From Phaeodactylum tricornutum CCAP 1055/1 (taxonomy: Eukaryota; Bacillariophyta; Bacillariophyceae; Surirellales; Neidiaceae): a stretch of 64,000 bases of DNA. Below are positions 20,257 to 30,916 of this stretch, piece by piece. Position numbers and translations under genes: made by a program. The DNA is taken from positions 310,001 to 374,000 of the forward strand of contig NC_011690.1 in the NCBI RefSeq assembly GCF_000150955.2. The letters are read 5' to 3'. Every line of letters starts with the position of its first letter. Positions within the stretch are counted from its first letter, which is position 1. The notes under the pieces were generated by a model. The model did no database searches. It was not told where the DNA came from and saw only the letters and a program-made list of their open reading frames with translations.

Positions 20257-22981
20257 TCACAAAATTTGGTAGTTCCCATTGGACTTTCTCAAAATGATAC
20301 CGTTGCTTCGGAGGTCTTCAACCAGCGGCTGGAATTCGCTCAAACCGCAATTTACTTTGTCTGCAATCCGTCGGAGATCGTCAAGGCTACATTCAGCTCC
20401 GGCTCCAATTAAGCGCTGCATCTCTTGGACGAAGGCCTTTTTCATTTTCTTATTGCTTTTGCCGCCAGCACCTCCACGTATTGGATCAAGCACGCCGCTT
20501 TCGTCGCGGTGCACTTGCTCAACCGATTTGCTCATGAGTTCAACCACATCCAAGGCGTCTTCCTTGAGGACAAAGTCACGCAGACATGCCTTGGCTCGTG
20601 CCTGACATAAACGAATCAAGGCTTCGAGCTGACGCGTGGTAATAGGGACAGTATCCCGTGGACGGCGTCCTCCGTCAGCAGGATAACGCAAGTCCATGAA
20701 GAAATCCTTTAATACAGTTGCAGCTTCAGCTGTCATTTTTGGTTTGCAATACTCGCGCGCGTAAGCAATATAATCCCGGACTAGATCAGCCGGTAGTGGG
20801 TCCTTTTGAAAGCCAGTTACCCACGCAAGTCGTTCTGAGAGAGGTATCCGTTGCGTACCTTCACCTTTCCCGTTTCCAGCGGTCATGACTCGTTGAGAAA
20901 GATCGATATCGCTATGCATCAAGGGATTGTTATTGCTGCCGTTTCGGTAAAGATTCATAATGTTGCTCGACACCATCCGATCTTGCTCTTTATTCGCACG
21001 ATCACGTAAAATATATACTAGATCAAATCTTGACAAAATTGGCTTGGCCATGTTGAGATTTTCCGCAACCGTCTTGTTCATGTTGTAGCTACCGTGCTTG
21101 GGATTGGCGGCGGCAATAAGACTACACCTCGCCGGTAGGGAGGCCACAACGCCAGCCTTGGCGATAGAAACTTGCTGTTGCTCCATCGCTTCCAGCAGAC
21201 CATCCTGGTGGTTTTTCGCCATTTTGTCGAACTCGTCGATGCAGCAGACGCCTTGGTCAGCCAACACTAGAGCACCCGCTTCGATACCCGACTCACCCCC
21301 CTCTTCTTTGGTCAATGTGACGGTCAGGCCCGTGGTGGACGAAGTATTGCCACCTACATACACAGAGCGGGCCGCGAGTTGGCATGCCGCCAAAAGCATT
21401 TGCGATTTACCCATACCTGCACAAATCGAGGCTCTGAGGGTAAGCCACAAGAATTGGAACAAGGAAAAACAATGTTCTCGGATACACACCTGGATCACCG
21501 ACAATCAGAATGTGTGAATTCGAACGGATCGACTGCCCCTTATCCATTCCTCCTCCAGAACTACTCGGCGGTGTTCCCCCTAGCAAGCACAAGAGGAGTC
21601 CAGCCTTGACTTCGTCATGTCCGATAATAGAAGGACACAATGACCGCACCAGTAGATCGAACGGGAAGGCCCGTCGCTCGGGCAAGCCAAAGTATCGATG
21701 ATCCGCGTGACACAATTGAGTAATGGCCTGCAGCTGCTGTGAGGTATACACAACTTGCGCGGTCGTTTTGGACGTTTGTGATCGGCTCCCTCGTTCCGAG
21801 AGCGTAGTAATGGAGTGTGCTTGCAGAAAGAGTTGGTACGTAGAGGTTTCTTGTGCGCGCTTACCTGTTTTTCCGGCGGCCACGGCCGTATTGACGGCGG
21901 CTACGGTGGCCGCCAGCATGACGAGATCTCCGGGCCGGCACACGTCCACCAAATCCTGAACGCATTCGACCACTAGCTGACGGGGTGTCCGTCCCGCGTG
22001 TGATATGGACTCTTCCTGGGCTTCCTGCAAACGCAGTTCCTGGACGTTGGTGTAGCGAGTGGTGGGACGGACCAAAGAGAAAGTGCGACTGGTACAGGAG
22101 GTTCCACTGCAACGGGTTGGGAGCGAGTACCGTCCTGCAGTAAAGGCGTGCGTGACGAGTACTCCGCACTTTCCGCACGCAAAGTCGGCGGTGGCGATCC
22201 GCAGTCGTTTGGGACGTGCTTTGACGACGTGGCCTTGAACGGTCAAGAGCTTTCCCACCAAGCCTGTTTTGATGTCCATCATTTGAACAGTTGGTTGGAC
22301 GTGCACAAATCTCACATGGATCTGTGTCGAGCCGATAAAGCGATCTACCTCCGTTTCATACGACGTGCAGTGTTCGTCGGTTGTTGATTGCTGTTGATGT
22401 TGTTGTTTTTGTGCGTACGCGTTGACAATGGCGAGAGCCATCGCACAGCCCACGACACGGAGACCATCGTGGGGCATGTGATAGAGAAAGGCTCCCAGCG
22501 ACTCGCGTCGGACAAAATCATCCGTCGGCGTTTGACCCTGACATTCGAAATGGTTAAGTTCCGAAAGAAAGTCTTCGTGATGAATGGCAATCACACGACG
22601 GCCTGGTGCGAACAAGCGCGGCGACCGAGTCTTTGGTGACGTACAACGGTCGCTGGTGCCCGAGAGGGCGAGCTTCAGGAACGGTGCCAAACATGTTTGG
22701 GACAAATCTTTGACCCATCTCGATCGTCCAATCTCAGTGTTTCCCACTAGACACGAATTTTCAGACAATAGGGTGCCAAGGAAATGCCGTAGACGGACGA
22801 CAAAGGAAAAAGCTGGTTCGGGTACACGGCGTATCGCAGATTTTCCCAAGACCTCATTACTGGGTTGGACATCCACCAATTCTCGTGCGTGGATGGTCCA
22901 GAGTCGTAACAGTTGATCCTTTTGATCGGTATTGAGTTCTGGTGGGACTGAACGAAGTCCTGTCGTTGTTTCTGCTGTCAT
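20257..22981 (-). CDS. MCM8: MCM8 DNA helicase
   Basis: Exons 22981-21490 and 21416-20257 (GTGTGT...CAG, 73 nt, phase 1) join inside Walker A to give GDPGMGKSQML; 883 residues. The N-terminal half has the OB fold with a zinc-binding site (CGKC...C..TSC). The AAA+ core shows LCPSIIGHDEVKAGLLLCLLGG, Walker B with CCIDEFDKM, the arginine-finger LSRFDLVYIL and sensor AAANPKHGSYN. GNTSSTTGLTVTL plus ALVLADQGVCCIDEFDKM match MCM8 rather than MCM2-7 or MCM9. MCM8 partners with MCM9 in homologous recombination and inter-strand crosslink repair. The start at 22981 is the first in-frame ATG. Confidence 0.93.
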
Positions 22982-23530
22982 GGTGGATCGGACCGACAAA
23001 TGATACTGTCGGAGGTGTTTTTCGAGCGAGAGCTGGAGAAAGTAACAATCGACCTGTCGAGTCGGCTTTTTTTTTGTACCTTTGACATAACCCTAGCCAA
23101 ATATGTGGGAGGGATGGTGTGGAGCCGTCTGCGAAACGGACGTTGACCAGTAGCGAACAAATCCAAACCCTCCACCAAAGAGTATAAAACGTGACCTGGA
23201 TGCGGCTGTGGCTGAAACAAGCAAGTGTATATGTGGTAGCGACGGTGTCAACTGTAAATCGTGTTGAGCGGAGGAAACCGATGGGAGCATGCGATCGGTT
23301 TTAATTGCTTTCGCAGTTCTTCAACGAGCGAGACCAACGTGATTTTCCATGCCAGAGCACCCAAAGACAATCGAAAAGTGAAGGTTTTTCTATACCGTTC
23401 CCTTTAATTGTCACAAAGTCACGCGATTGTGAGAAGCGGCGCGTGTGTTTATGGTTAAAGAAAGCTCTTTTCCGTAAGCAATTCGAAATATTTTCTGGTG
23501 CTCAATCAAGGCAAAGTGCAACAGATTCTC
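22982..23530. other. Divergent promoter region of MCM8 and the fluoride exporter
   Basis: About 550 bases between two divergent starts. A CACCAAAGAGTATAAAACG stretch near 23173-23191 is TATA-like on the plus strand. No gene seen. Confidence 0.4.
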
Positions 23531-25128
23531 ATGACGGATTGGCAGAGTCTCGACCAATCGTCGTTGAACGTACGGGTTGATCCTTCAACAGCGTCATCCC
23601 CATCCACCGACCTTCTTGCGTCCAAAAATGATGGCTTGGCGACAAAAGCTTCGTCATCTTCTAAAATGGACGCCGGTAAGCCTCCTACTGCTGTTGCTGC
23701 TGGTGGTAGTGGAGCGGCCAACGAAACAGTGGGCTGTGAGTTTTCGATGGAACGCAATCCCCCTTGGAATGGCGGCCAACCCGCTGTAGAAGACTCCAAC
23801 GGCAAAATCATTGACGCTCTCCAGGAAGATGTGGGTGACTCCACCTTTTCTCCAAGCCCACAACTATCCAAAGGCAATCGCGGACAGCACGTTTTATACA
23901 TTTCTACGTTTGCCGTATTTGGCACCGTTATTCGTGTCTTTACGGGTCGTCTGTTTGGAGGGGATTGTGGAAACACAGCCAGCACGTCCACGTCGGTCGT
24001 AGCCGACTTTGTCGAACCGTGGGCGTCTCTTGTGTGCGTCACGGCCAATGGCAAGACAGACCAGACCGGAGGGGCTTTGTTTACCGATTTGCCAGCCAAC
24101 ATGCTCGGTTCGTTCCTGATTGGTGTGCTGTCTTTGATGGGAACTCATCGCAATAGGACGAATCATCCGTTACCATGGTTTCGCGCCGATCATCCCTTAC
24201 AGCGGCATACCGCCTTTCACGTGGCCCTAGTGACCGGATTGTGTGGATGTTTGACAACCTGTAAGTCTACGAAGCGGATGGGTCTTCGTGTGACTAGTGT
24301 GCGAACTTTGTTTGGACTCACGAGCATTCTCGGCATTTTTTCTGGTGTACCCGTTGCGCTACAGTTGCTTCGTGGAATACACAAATGGTTGTCATGCTGG
24401 ACGGTACCGATACGGTTTTAGGGTCACAGCCGGTACCGGCTTTGTTTGGGTACCTAATTGGTATCTCCACCGCCGCGACTAGTTTTCTTTCCGGGCGTCA
24501 CTGCAATATGTTGCTACGCTCCCGGCATCGGGAGTCTTTGAGTTCTACTCGCAACGACATTCCCGCGGTGGATACCGAGCTGGGACAACCGGTGCTTGAA
24601 CGTCCGCCACCGCCGTCATCCAGAGCTCCAGTTCAGCCATGTTGGCTCACTCGTCTACTAGGCATACGCGTGGCCCCGTTCTTGGTCGTGACGGTGTTGA
24701 TTGGTGCCTTCGTCGTTGGTGATGTTGTTTATCAGGTTCCCTTTTACCGCAAAATGTGGATCTCGATCGCGTTGACACCGTTGGGAGCGTTACTGCGGTG
24801 GCGCCTTTCTCGTTGGAACTCCAAGATTGTCTGGAATCGACTCGCCTGGGTGCCATGGGGAACGCTCGTCGCGAATCTACTCGCCGCTGTGCTCTCTGCG
24901 GCGGCCGAAGCGATCGGCGAACGTTACTACAAGAACGACGCGTGGACGTTCACCATTTGGAAAGGCGTCGGGGCGGGCTTTGCTGGGAGTCTTTCCACTG
25001 TCTCTACGATGGTCAAGGAAATGTTCGCCATGGATTCACCGGCGCGTGCGTATTTCTACGCTACGGTCACAGTAATAGCAGCCGCTCTACTGAGTCTCGC
25101 CGTTTACAGCCCCATCATTCGGTCGTAG
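23531..25128 (+). CDS. Fluoride export channel FEX/CrcB with two fused domains
   Basis: Exons 23531-24260 and 24365-25128 (GTAAGT...CAG, 104 nt, phase 1) give 497 residues; the splice restores GLCGCLTTFASWNTQM, the CrcB signature GxxGxxTTFSTW. Residues ~1-115 are an acidic, Ser-rich cytosolic tail. The first CrcB domain (TVIRVFTGRLF, ANMLGSFLIGVL) has an inserted loop. The second (PLGALLRWRLSRWN, GTLVANLLAAVL, GAGFAGSLSTVSTMV) follows, linked by an extra membrane span, as in eukaryotic FEX. The dual-topology channel exports F- across the plasma membrane. No guanidine- or fluoride-responsive RNA element is expected or seen in a eukaryote. Confidence 0.88.
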
Positions 25129-25254
25129 ACACGTGTAAAACTATAGCCAGACGCCTATACTACAATCACAAGTGCCTAGAAAGAGGAATGTGGCCTTGTT
25201 GGTGTAGTTAGGTTGATCCAATCGTTCTACGCTACTTAAAACAATTACCACCAG

Positions 25255-27438
25255 TTATTCCATCTTGTGGGACACGGATACAACAAGCGCTTGCGAGTTC
25301 CGCGACGAAGGTGCCGAAACAAGCGACTGCACCCAGGCCAAGGGCTCGGGTTCCAATCCAACGAGATCGACGCGACCTCGGTACGTTGTGGTCAGGCAGC
25401 GGATAGTGGCGGAAGCCGTGTCGTCGCATGCCGCCACCAGCGTTGTGTGTCCAAACTGTTGACATCCACGGCGCAAAAGATAGATTGCCTGCATGGCGGC
25501 GGGCACGAGCATGGCGACATGCGTACTATGCCAGTCGGCCAAGGGTTTTTCGTCGGGTCCCGTCAAGGAGAAGATCAGGCAGCGGGACAATGCCCGCAAC
25601 GCCCAGTCCGCGCATGTCAGCATCCCCGGCGGAAGTATCCAGGTGTTGTTCGGTTCGGAACGCGCTCGCTGGGTACGGGAAATGAGTGTTTCTCCGAGAC
25701 CGCCAATGTAAACACAGAGCGCTCGCACCAAGGGAACGATCAAGGGTTCCGGTGGGCCGTCGGTGAAGTTCGCATTCTTGGGAAGCTTCCAATCCACCCA
25801 TGCGCGGACATTGGCGTTGTGTCGAGCGGACGATGCGTTCGCATTTAGTGGTTGCCGTTCAGACCCGCCTAACGACTCCAGGATGGTCAACCGCAACACG
25901 TCTTCTTCCAAGGGGACTTCGGGGGTGGCACGGTTGCTTTTGGAAGACAAGAAGATACTCATGTCTCGGACGAGTCGTTCTTGTCGCCGGGACTCTTCCG
26001 TGTCGAGGTTTGTGACCCCCGGTCGGCTCGTTGGTCGGCAAACTTCCGCGACAATGTCCGTGTCTTGCAGGACACTGTACAGTAGGACACCGAGTTGTCG
26101 TTCCATCGAGGAGTCGTCGGCGAGTTGCGCCACGAGCGCGGTCCAGTCGGCCGGTGGATGGAAGAGTGACCAGCGCAGGGCTTCTTCCAGCGCGCCCAAG
26201 TACAAGGCTACGAGTGCGCTCGACAGGCCCAGAGTGGCGTACAAGCCGAACCAGTGGGTGGTGTGTCGTGTCGGGTGCCACCAAGCCAAGGCGAATGCGA
26301 TAGAGACGGCGGGTATGAGTAACGACTGCAGAACCAGCTTTTTCGTCAAGTTGCGCAGCATGAGGTTGATTGATTGGGCGTTGAGGTGGTGTTGTGGTTG
26401 GTAGGGACGTGGGTCGAATTCGTGGGAAACGCCGTCCAACGCTGTCCACACGAGGGGACCGGCAATCGTCCAGATACAAGCCGTGAGGATGGCGGTGGCC
26501 ACGACGGGATCGTTGTCGAGTGACGGTTTCGTGTACCGTGTGAGTACTGTTGTGTTGATGTGGGCCAGGATAACGCCGACGATGAGTGCCACGGTACATT
26601 GGGCGACCGTGGCGGCCAGCGTGGGACTCTGTAATCGACGTCCACGGTTGTCGGGTTGTAGCTGAGAATGATCTTTGGGGTCTAGGTGGACGAACGGATG
26701 GTGGAACCAGAGGCGGAGTGGATTGAGGATGAGTGGAAACGGAGAGCAACGGACTGTTGGAAAGCGCGAGAGGAGACGCAGACACACGGGTGTAAGAGAG
26801 AGAGAGACGGGAGGATGACAGGGGATAAAGTTGGTGTGCGTAGCATACGACACGCTCTTAGCAACTCGTTTCACAACGTGCTTCCATAAGAGATGTCTGG
26901 TTGGCGACGCACAAACGGTCTACACATCTACACACACTGATGGTCCACACGAACGGTACGTACCAATGGACTTGGGTCCGACGTAACGAGCCAGTACGGA
27001 GAGTCCGAGCAATGCGAGGGAGAGTGCCGTTCGCCAGGCTGCCCGGAAGGAAAGAACCGGGAGTGTTTCGGGTATGGCCATGGCGGTTGCCACGGGTCCC
27101 CAGACGTAGCGTGCGAGTAGGAAACTGGTCCATCCGGAAAGGAGGGGCAACCTTGTCGCGTTGTTCCGCAAGGTTTTTTCCAAGGCAATGCGGGAGGAGG
27201 CTAGCTGATGGATGAGTCGGTAGGCGGCCAGGTAGAGTGCCAGCCAGAGTAGGAGAAAGAAGACAGCGTGTCCCCGAGTGACCCATTGCAAGGTGCCGAG
27301 GAAGACGCGGGAGACGAACGGCAGCACGAAGAACGCAGCGGGGGCGGCGGCGACGACGACGGCGAGTCTCTGGTAGACGAGCGTGAGCGCCACCACCTGA
27401 TGCAACGCCGGAGCGGGAGCGCGGTGTTGTGGTTCCAT
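25255..27438 (-). CDS. Multi-pass membrane protein, possibly nucleoporin NDC1
   Basis: Exons 27438-26964 and 26753-25255 (GTACGT...CAG, 210 nt, phase 1) give 657 residues. About six hydrophobic segments fill the first ~300 residues: LAVVVAAAPAAFFVLPFV, HAVFFLLLWLALYLAAY, ALSLALLGLSVLA, AATVAQCTVALIVGVIL, LLIPAVSIAFALAW, YATLGLSSALVALYLG. A soluble C-terminal half follows, with TCADWALRALSRCLIFSLT..DEKPLADW and a final helical region. This plan (six spans, then an alpha-helical domain with L.WALRAL..FI..SL.ED) fits NDC1 of the nuclear pore. The match is on layout and one weak motif, so NDC1 is tentative. The pyrimidine-rich CT repeat before the acceptor is clear. Confidence 0.5.
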
Positions 27439-28258
27439 GGATAAAAGGATTGGTGTATTTCTTACTCACAGTAAGGGTAACTACAGTAAGTGTCTGTAGG
27501 AGTGGATAGATGGATAAGATGTAAATAGAATGGAGTGATGGATAGAATGCGACGAGTGTGGATGTTGTTGGTTTGTGTCCCGTCGTGGAGATAGCTAACG
27601 GTTGCCTCCGGTACGGTACCGTTGGTCGTTCTTCCGTTCGAAGTACCCTAACGTTGTTGGCGCAACCCACGAACGGTCGTTCGCGTTCCCCATTCACAGT
27701 CAGTCGGGTGTGCTGCCTACGACGTTGGGAGGGAAACGGGAGACGTGAGTCGTTCCGGAGTCGGACAAAAACAAAATGGCAACGAAACGTCACCCAACTG
27801 GGACTCGAATGTCCCCGGGCGCCCCTCTCTCTCTAGGTAATTCGTTGGGGGGCCTACAGTCCGCTCCTCGACTACTACTAGCTACTACTAGTAGTAGTAG
27901 TAGTGTGAAACCATTCCTACCTATATATCCACACACGAACGAGAATCCCAATCACGAACGGCGTTCTCGCACCGCCCCCCCTGTTTGTTGGATCCGCGAA
28001 CCGAAACATTGGAACGGGACCATGGCCACAAGGCATGAATACAACCTCCCGTCGGCGCAATCCTCCCATCGAACCTATTCACTGCTACACGTTCGATGTC
28101 CCGTGATAGCGTAACCAGTAAGCAGTAGTGTTAGTCGACAACAAACAACGGTCCCACACGCAATTCCCCTCCGCAAGTCCGGTACGTCTGGCCCACACGC
28201 ACAGGGACGTCGATTCGATTCTACCGTTTCCTTCAGTGTCGTGTGCATACACGACAGC
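27439..28258. other. Divergent intergenic region with triplet repeat palindrome
   Basis: About 820 bases, CG-rich toward 28 kb. It contains TCACAGTAA at 27466-27474, TCACAGTCA at 27694-27702 and an inverted CTA/TAG triplet repeat at 27871-27903. No gene seen. Confidence 0.45.
27871..27903. repeat. Inverted triplet repeat (ACT)n/(AGT)n
   Basis: ACTACTACTAGCTACTACTA is followed directly by GTAGTAGTAGTAG, so the two halves are complementary and can form a hairpin. It lies in non-coding DNA. Confidence 0.7.
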
Positions 28259-30250
28259 ATGACGGCATCACCAAGGGTCGACAAGAAGGAGGATATGACC
28301 CACACGGGTTCCGTATCGACGGATGCGTTGGGTATCGTCCCCGTCCTCGCCAGTGCTGTGACAGTCCCTGGTGCCACGCCCCTACGATTAACCGGTACGG
28401 TGCTCCCGGAATCCAACCTGACTCTCGTTGGTAGGCACACCAACACCGACGCGCACGATGCAACGTGTGAATCAGACACCCGACACGTTCACCAAGAGCA
28501 CGTCCGTGCTCACGTCCAACCAAACACCCGTCCCCTCCGACGCAGTGAACGACTCGGATCACGATCTCGCGTCCCGCCGCCGCCACGGAAAGTTGGGACC
28601 GTTCGTCGACGTTCACGGCGTTTGCAATCGCGAACGTCCTCCGCGTCAGGCACAAGGACAAAATCAAGGTCCATCATGACGACGAAACCTTCGGGTCGAC
28701 GGACTCCGTGTCCCCCACCGTCCCTGACGACGGCGCCACGGACGTGTGTTACAGAGAAACCAATGATACCGTGGACCATGGTGGTCCCACACGTTCCCCA
28801 AAGCCATCTGGACCGTCATTCCCCTGCGGGCAAACCCACCGCCCTCAATCCCGTCGCCACGTCGGAGGTTTCGACAACGGCGTCGCTGTCTACCATTTTC
28901 AGACATACTGTACCGGAGACAGCAAAATTAGCCGGTGCGCAAGATACCACGTCACCATCAGTATCAACGTCGACATCCCAACCCAACCCGTTCGGATCCG
29001 TCTCCGCACCAACACTCCGCACGGAGTCTCCACCGACACCACCTTGCGTCTCCGCCACGACACACCCCGATACAATACAAAGCTCCATCCACACCAACGA
29101 CTCCGTCGAGCTTTCGTCGGTGGCCCATCCTTCCGTCCATCGTGCGTCACCGCCCACTGCCGTCGATCCGACCGACACGCCTCCACCGTGTGCGTTTACA
29201 CAGTCGCTCGGCCGCGCCGGCTTTGCGATTCTCCGTCCCGTGGATCACGGCGTTGCCCTGCGGTTACCCCTGCCCCAGTCCTGTACGCAACGAGCCGTGG
29301 CGTTTCGTGCACGGCAGTTCCGGTTCGGCGATGGTCGTTACGGTACCGCCACGATCCTACCGATCCAGCCGCACCCTGCACCCTTCGTGCAACGGAATCG
29401 GTCCTGCCGTTCCGTTCCGGTGCGGGCGGAAATTCTGCCACTACCGTCGCGTATCCCCACTCCGGGACTTTCCAGTCGACCGCGATCCCTAGAACCTGGT
29501 CCAGTCCCCGTGGTCGAGGCGATGCAGGTCTCGGTCCCCACGCGTCACCGACCCCAGCGGCGGCATTCGGTCACCGCGTACAATTTGGAGATCCCTCAAG
29601 ACCGGGGGACGTACCAAGGCTCTCTTCCAATCGTGGATTTCGAAGACTCGCGCGACGGAATGGAGGCGATCATCCACGGACATGAGTTCAAACCGATTCG
29701 GGCCCCCGACGGACCATTCCACAACGAGTTGCACGGCCGAGTACCCCTTTCGGCATCCGAGGTTCGTAGAATTACACCGGATCCTATTTCGCCAATCGCT
29801 TTCCCGAGGACAGTCGTCGCCAACGACAGTGCCGAAACGGCCATTCTGGAACACCTGGAGCTGGTGATGGACACGTCTTCCGTAGCAACCATCGACCACC
29901 TTTCGTACGGTTCTCGAGAGGATCAAATGCAGCTTTCCCGGGAAGACATGGAGGTCTTTTTGACGCCCGCCGTGAATGCACCGTTTCCGGTAGCAGAGAT
30001 TGATTGCGGGAGGTGGGTTGATACGGCCACGGACGCCGAGGCGACCGAGTTTCTGGCGGGTCTCATGGTCGACGATCCCGAAGCAAGTCTGTCCCTGGCC
30101 ACAACCGTACCACCGTTCCCGGATGCCGTCTCTTTTCCCGAACCGCTGTCCGCTGCCGTTTCCGAGTCGGAATCTCACAACGTGCGTACGCATCCGTCGA
30201 CCCAACCGATCGTGAAAGAAAATGTCGACACACTGTCAACACCGATCTAA
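28259..30250 (+). CDS. Unknown Pro/Thr/Ser-rich protein
   Basis: One long open frame of 663 residues from the first ATG. I do not recognise it. The first ~330 residues are low-complexity, rich in Thr, Pro, Ser, Arg and His. The second half is more protein-like, with AIIHGHEFKPIRAPDGPFHN, LPLSASEVRRITPDPISP-type sequence and acidic C-terminal stretches (DDPEASLSLATT). No domain, membrane segment or coiled coil is evident. The CG-rich composition also keeps two other frames open for long stretches in the first half, so the N-terminal part is less certain than the C-terminal part. Confidence 0.5.
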   Translation: MTASPRVDKKEDMTHTGSVSTDALGIVPVLASAVTVPGATPLRLTGTVLPESNLTLVGRHTNTDAHDATCESDTRHVHQEHVRAHVQPNTRPLRRSERLGSRSRVPPPPRKVGTVRRRSRRLQSRTSSASGTRTKSRSIMTTKPSGRRTPCPPPSLTTAPRTCVTEKPMIPWTMVVPHVPQSHLDRHSPAGKPTALNPVATSEVSTTASLSTIFRHTVPETAKLAGAQDTTSPSVSTSTSQPNPFGSVSAPTLRTESPPTPPCVSATTHPDTIQSSIHTNDSVELSSVAHPSVHRASPPTAVDPTDTPPPCAFTQSLGRAGFAILRPVDHGVALRLPLPQSCTQRAVAFRARQFRFGDGRYGTATILPIQPHPAPFVQRNRSCRSVPVRAEILPLPSRIPTPGLSSRPRSLEPGPVPVVEAMQVSVPTRHRPQRRHSVTAYNLEIPQDRGTYQGSLPIVDFEDSRDGMEAIIHGHEFKPIRAPDGPFHNELHGRVPLSASEVRRITPDPISPIAFPRTVVANDSAETAILEHLELVMDTSSVATIDHLSYGSREDQMQLSREDMEVFLTPAVNAPFPVAEIDCGRWVDTATDAEATEFLAGLMVDDPEASLSLATTVPPFPDAVSFPEPLSAAVSESESHNVRTHPSTQPIVKENVDTLSTPI

Positions 30251-30916
30251 AGCCCTCGGTTGGAACGGGGGGCGTGGGTGATCGGGTCGCAGGCAGTATT
30301 TACTGTGAGACGCCGTTTCGTCCTCGAATGTCTAAAGTAATAATTGGCGTCAATGCTCCATTGTTTACAGTGAGTCATGGTCGTTGTCGTCGTTGCTGTT
30401 GTATATGTTGTTAGTTTGGCACAGGAATGAGGTGACAATGAGTAACCTGCAGTCAGTGTGTGAGTAGGTAGTCAGTCTGTGTGTTCGGAACGGAATGGCG
30501 TTTGGACGAGTGTCCGGGATCGCAGACGGGACAGGATGGGTATTGTATACGGCACCGATCCGATTGGAACGGTATTCAGAGAGAAGATGATTCGTCCCAA
30601 ATTCAGCAAAAGACACATGTTTTGTCCCAATCGAAAGGAATCAACCCAGTTTCCAGCGACGAGGCAAACAGACGGAAACCCAAGCGTCGTCGTACCGTTA
30701 CCCGATGTCCGGTCACGCGTAAGGTATCCCTCCGTCGGAACTCATCCATCGCTACGAACTATCTACCAACCCTATATTCGCTTTCCAACCCGATCGTCTC
30801 TCCTCTCTCGTCTCTAGAGACGACATCATCTCCCACTTGCGCGTCGCTTTCTATGTTCGTGGGTGTCTCGCCACCTATTCTGGGTTGCTCTCGGTAGGAC
30901 ATTCGCAGATTTCGTC
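30251..30916. other. Intergenic region before the trithorax-type gene
   Basis: About 670 bases; footprint-like words TTACTGTGA (30300-30308) and TTACAGTGA (30365-30373) lie shortly after the preceding stop. No gene seen. It probably contains the promoter of the 1.9 k-residue gene that follows. Confidence 0.45.

Noticed and set aside
26858-27793. 311-codon minus-strand frame over the NDC1-like intron and promoter
   Set aside because: It crosses a well-supported intron and start and consists of Arg/Thr/Pro-rich sequence.
28708-29685. 325-codon plus-strand frame and a 238-codon minus frame inside the 28.26-30.25 kb gene
   Set aside because: CG-rich composition keeps several frames open; the sequence is Arg/His/Pro-rich noise without motifs.
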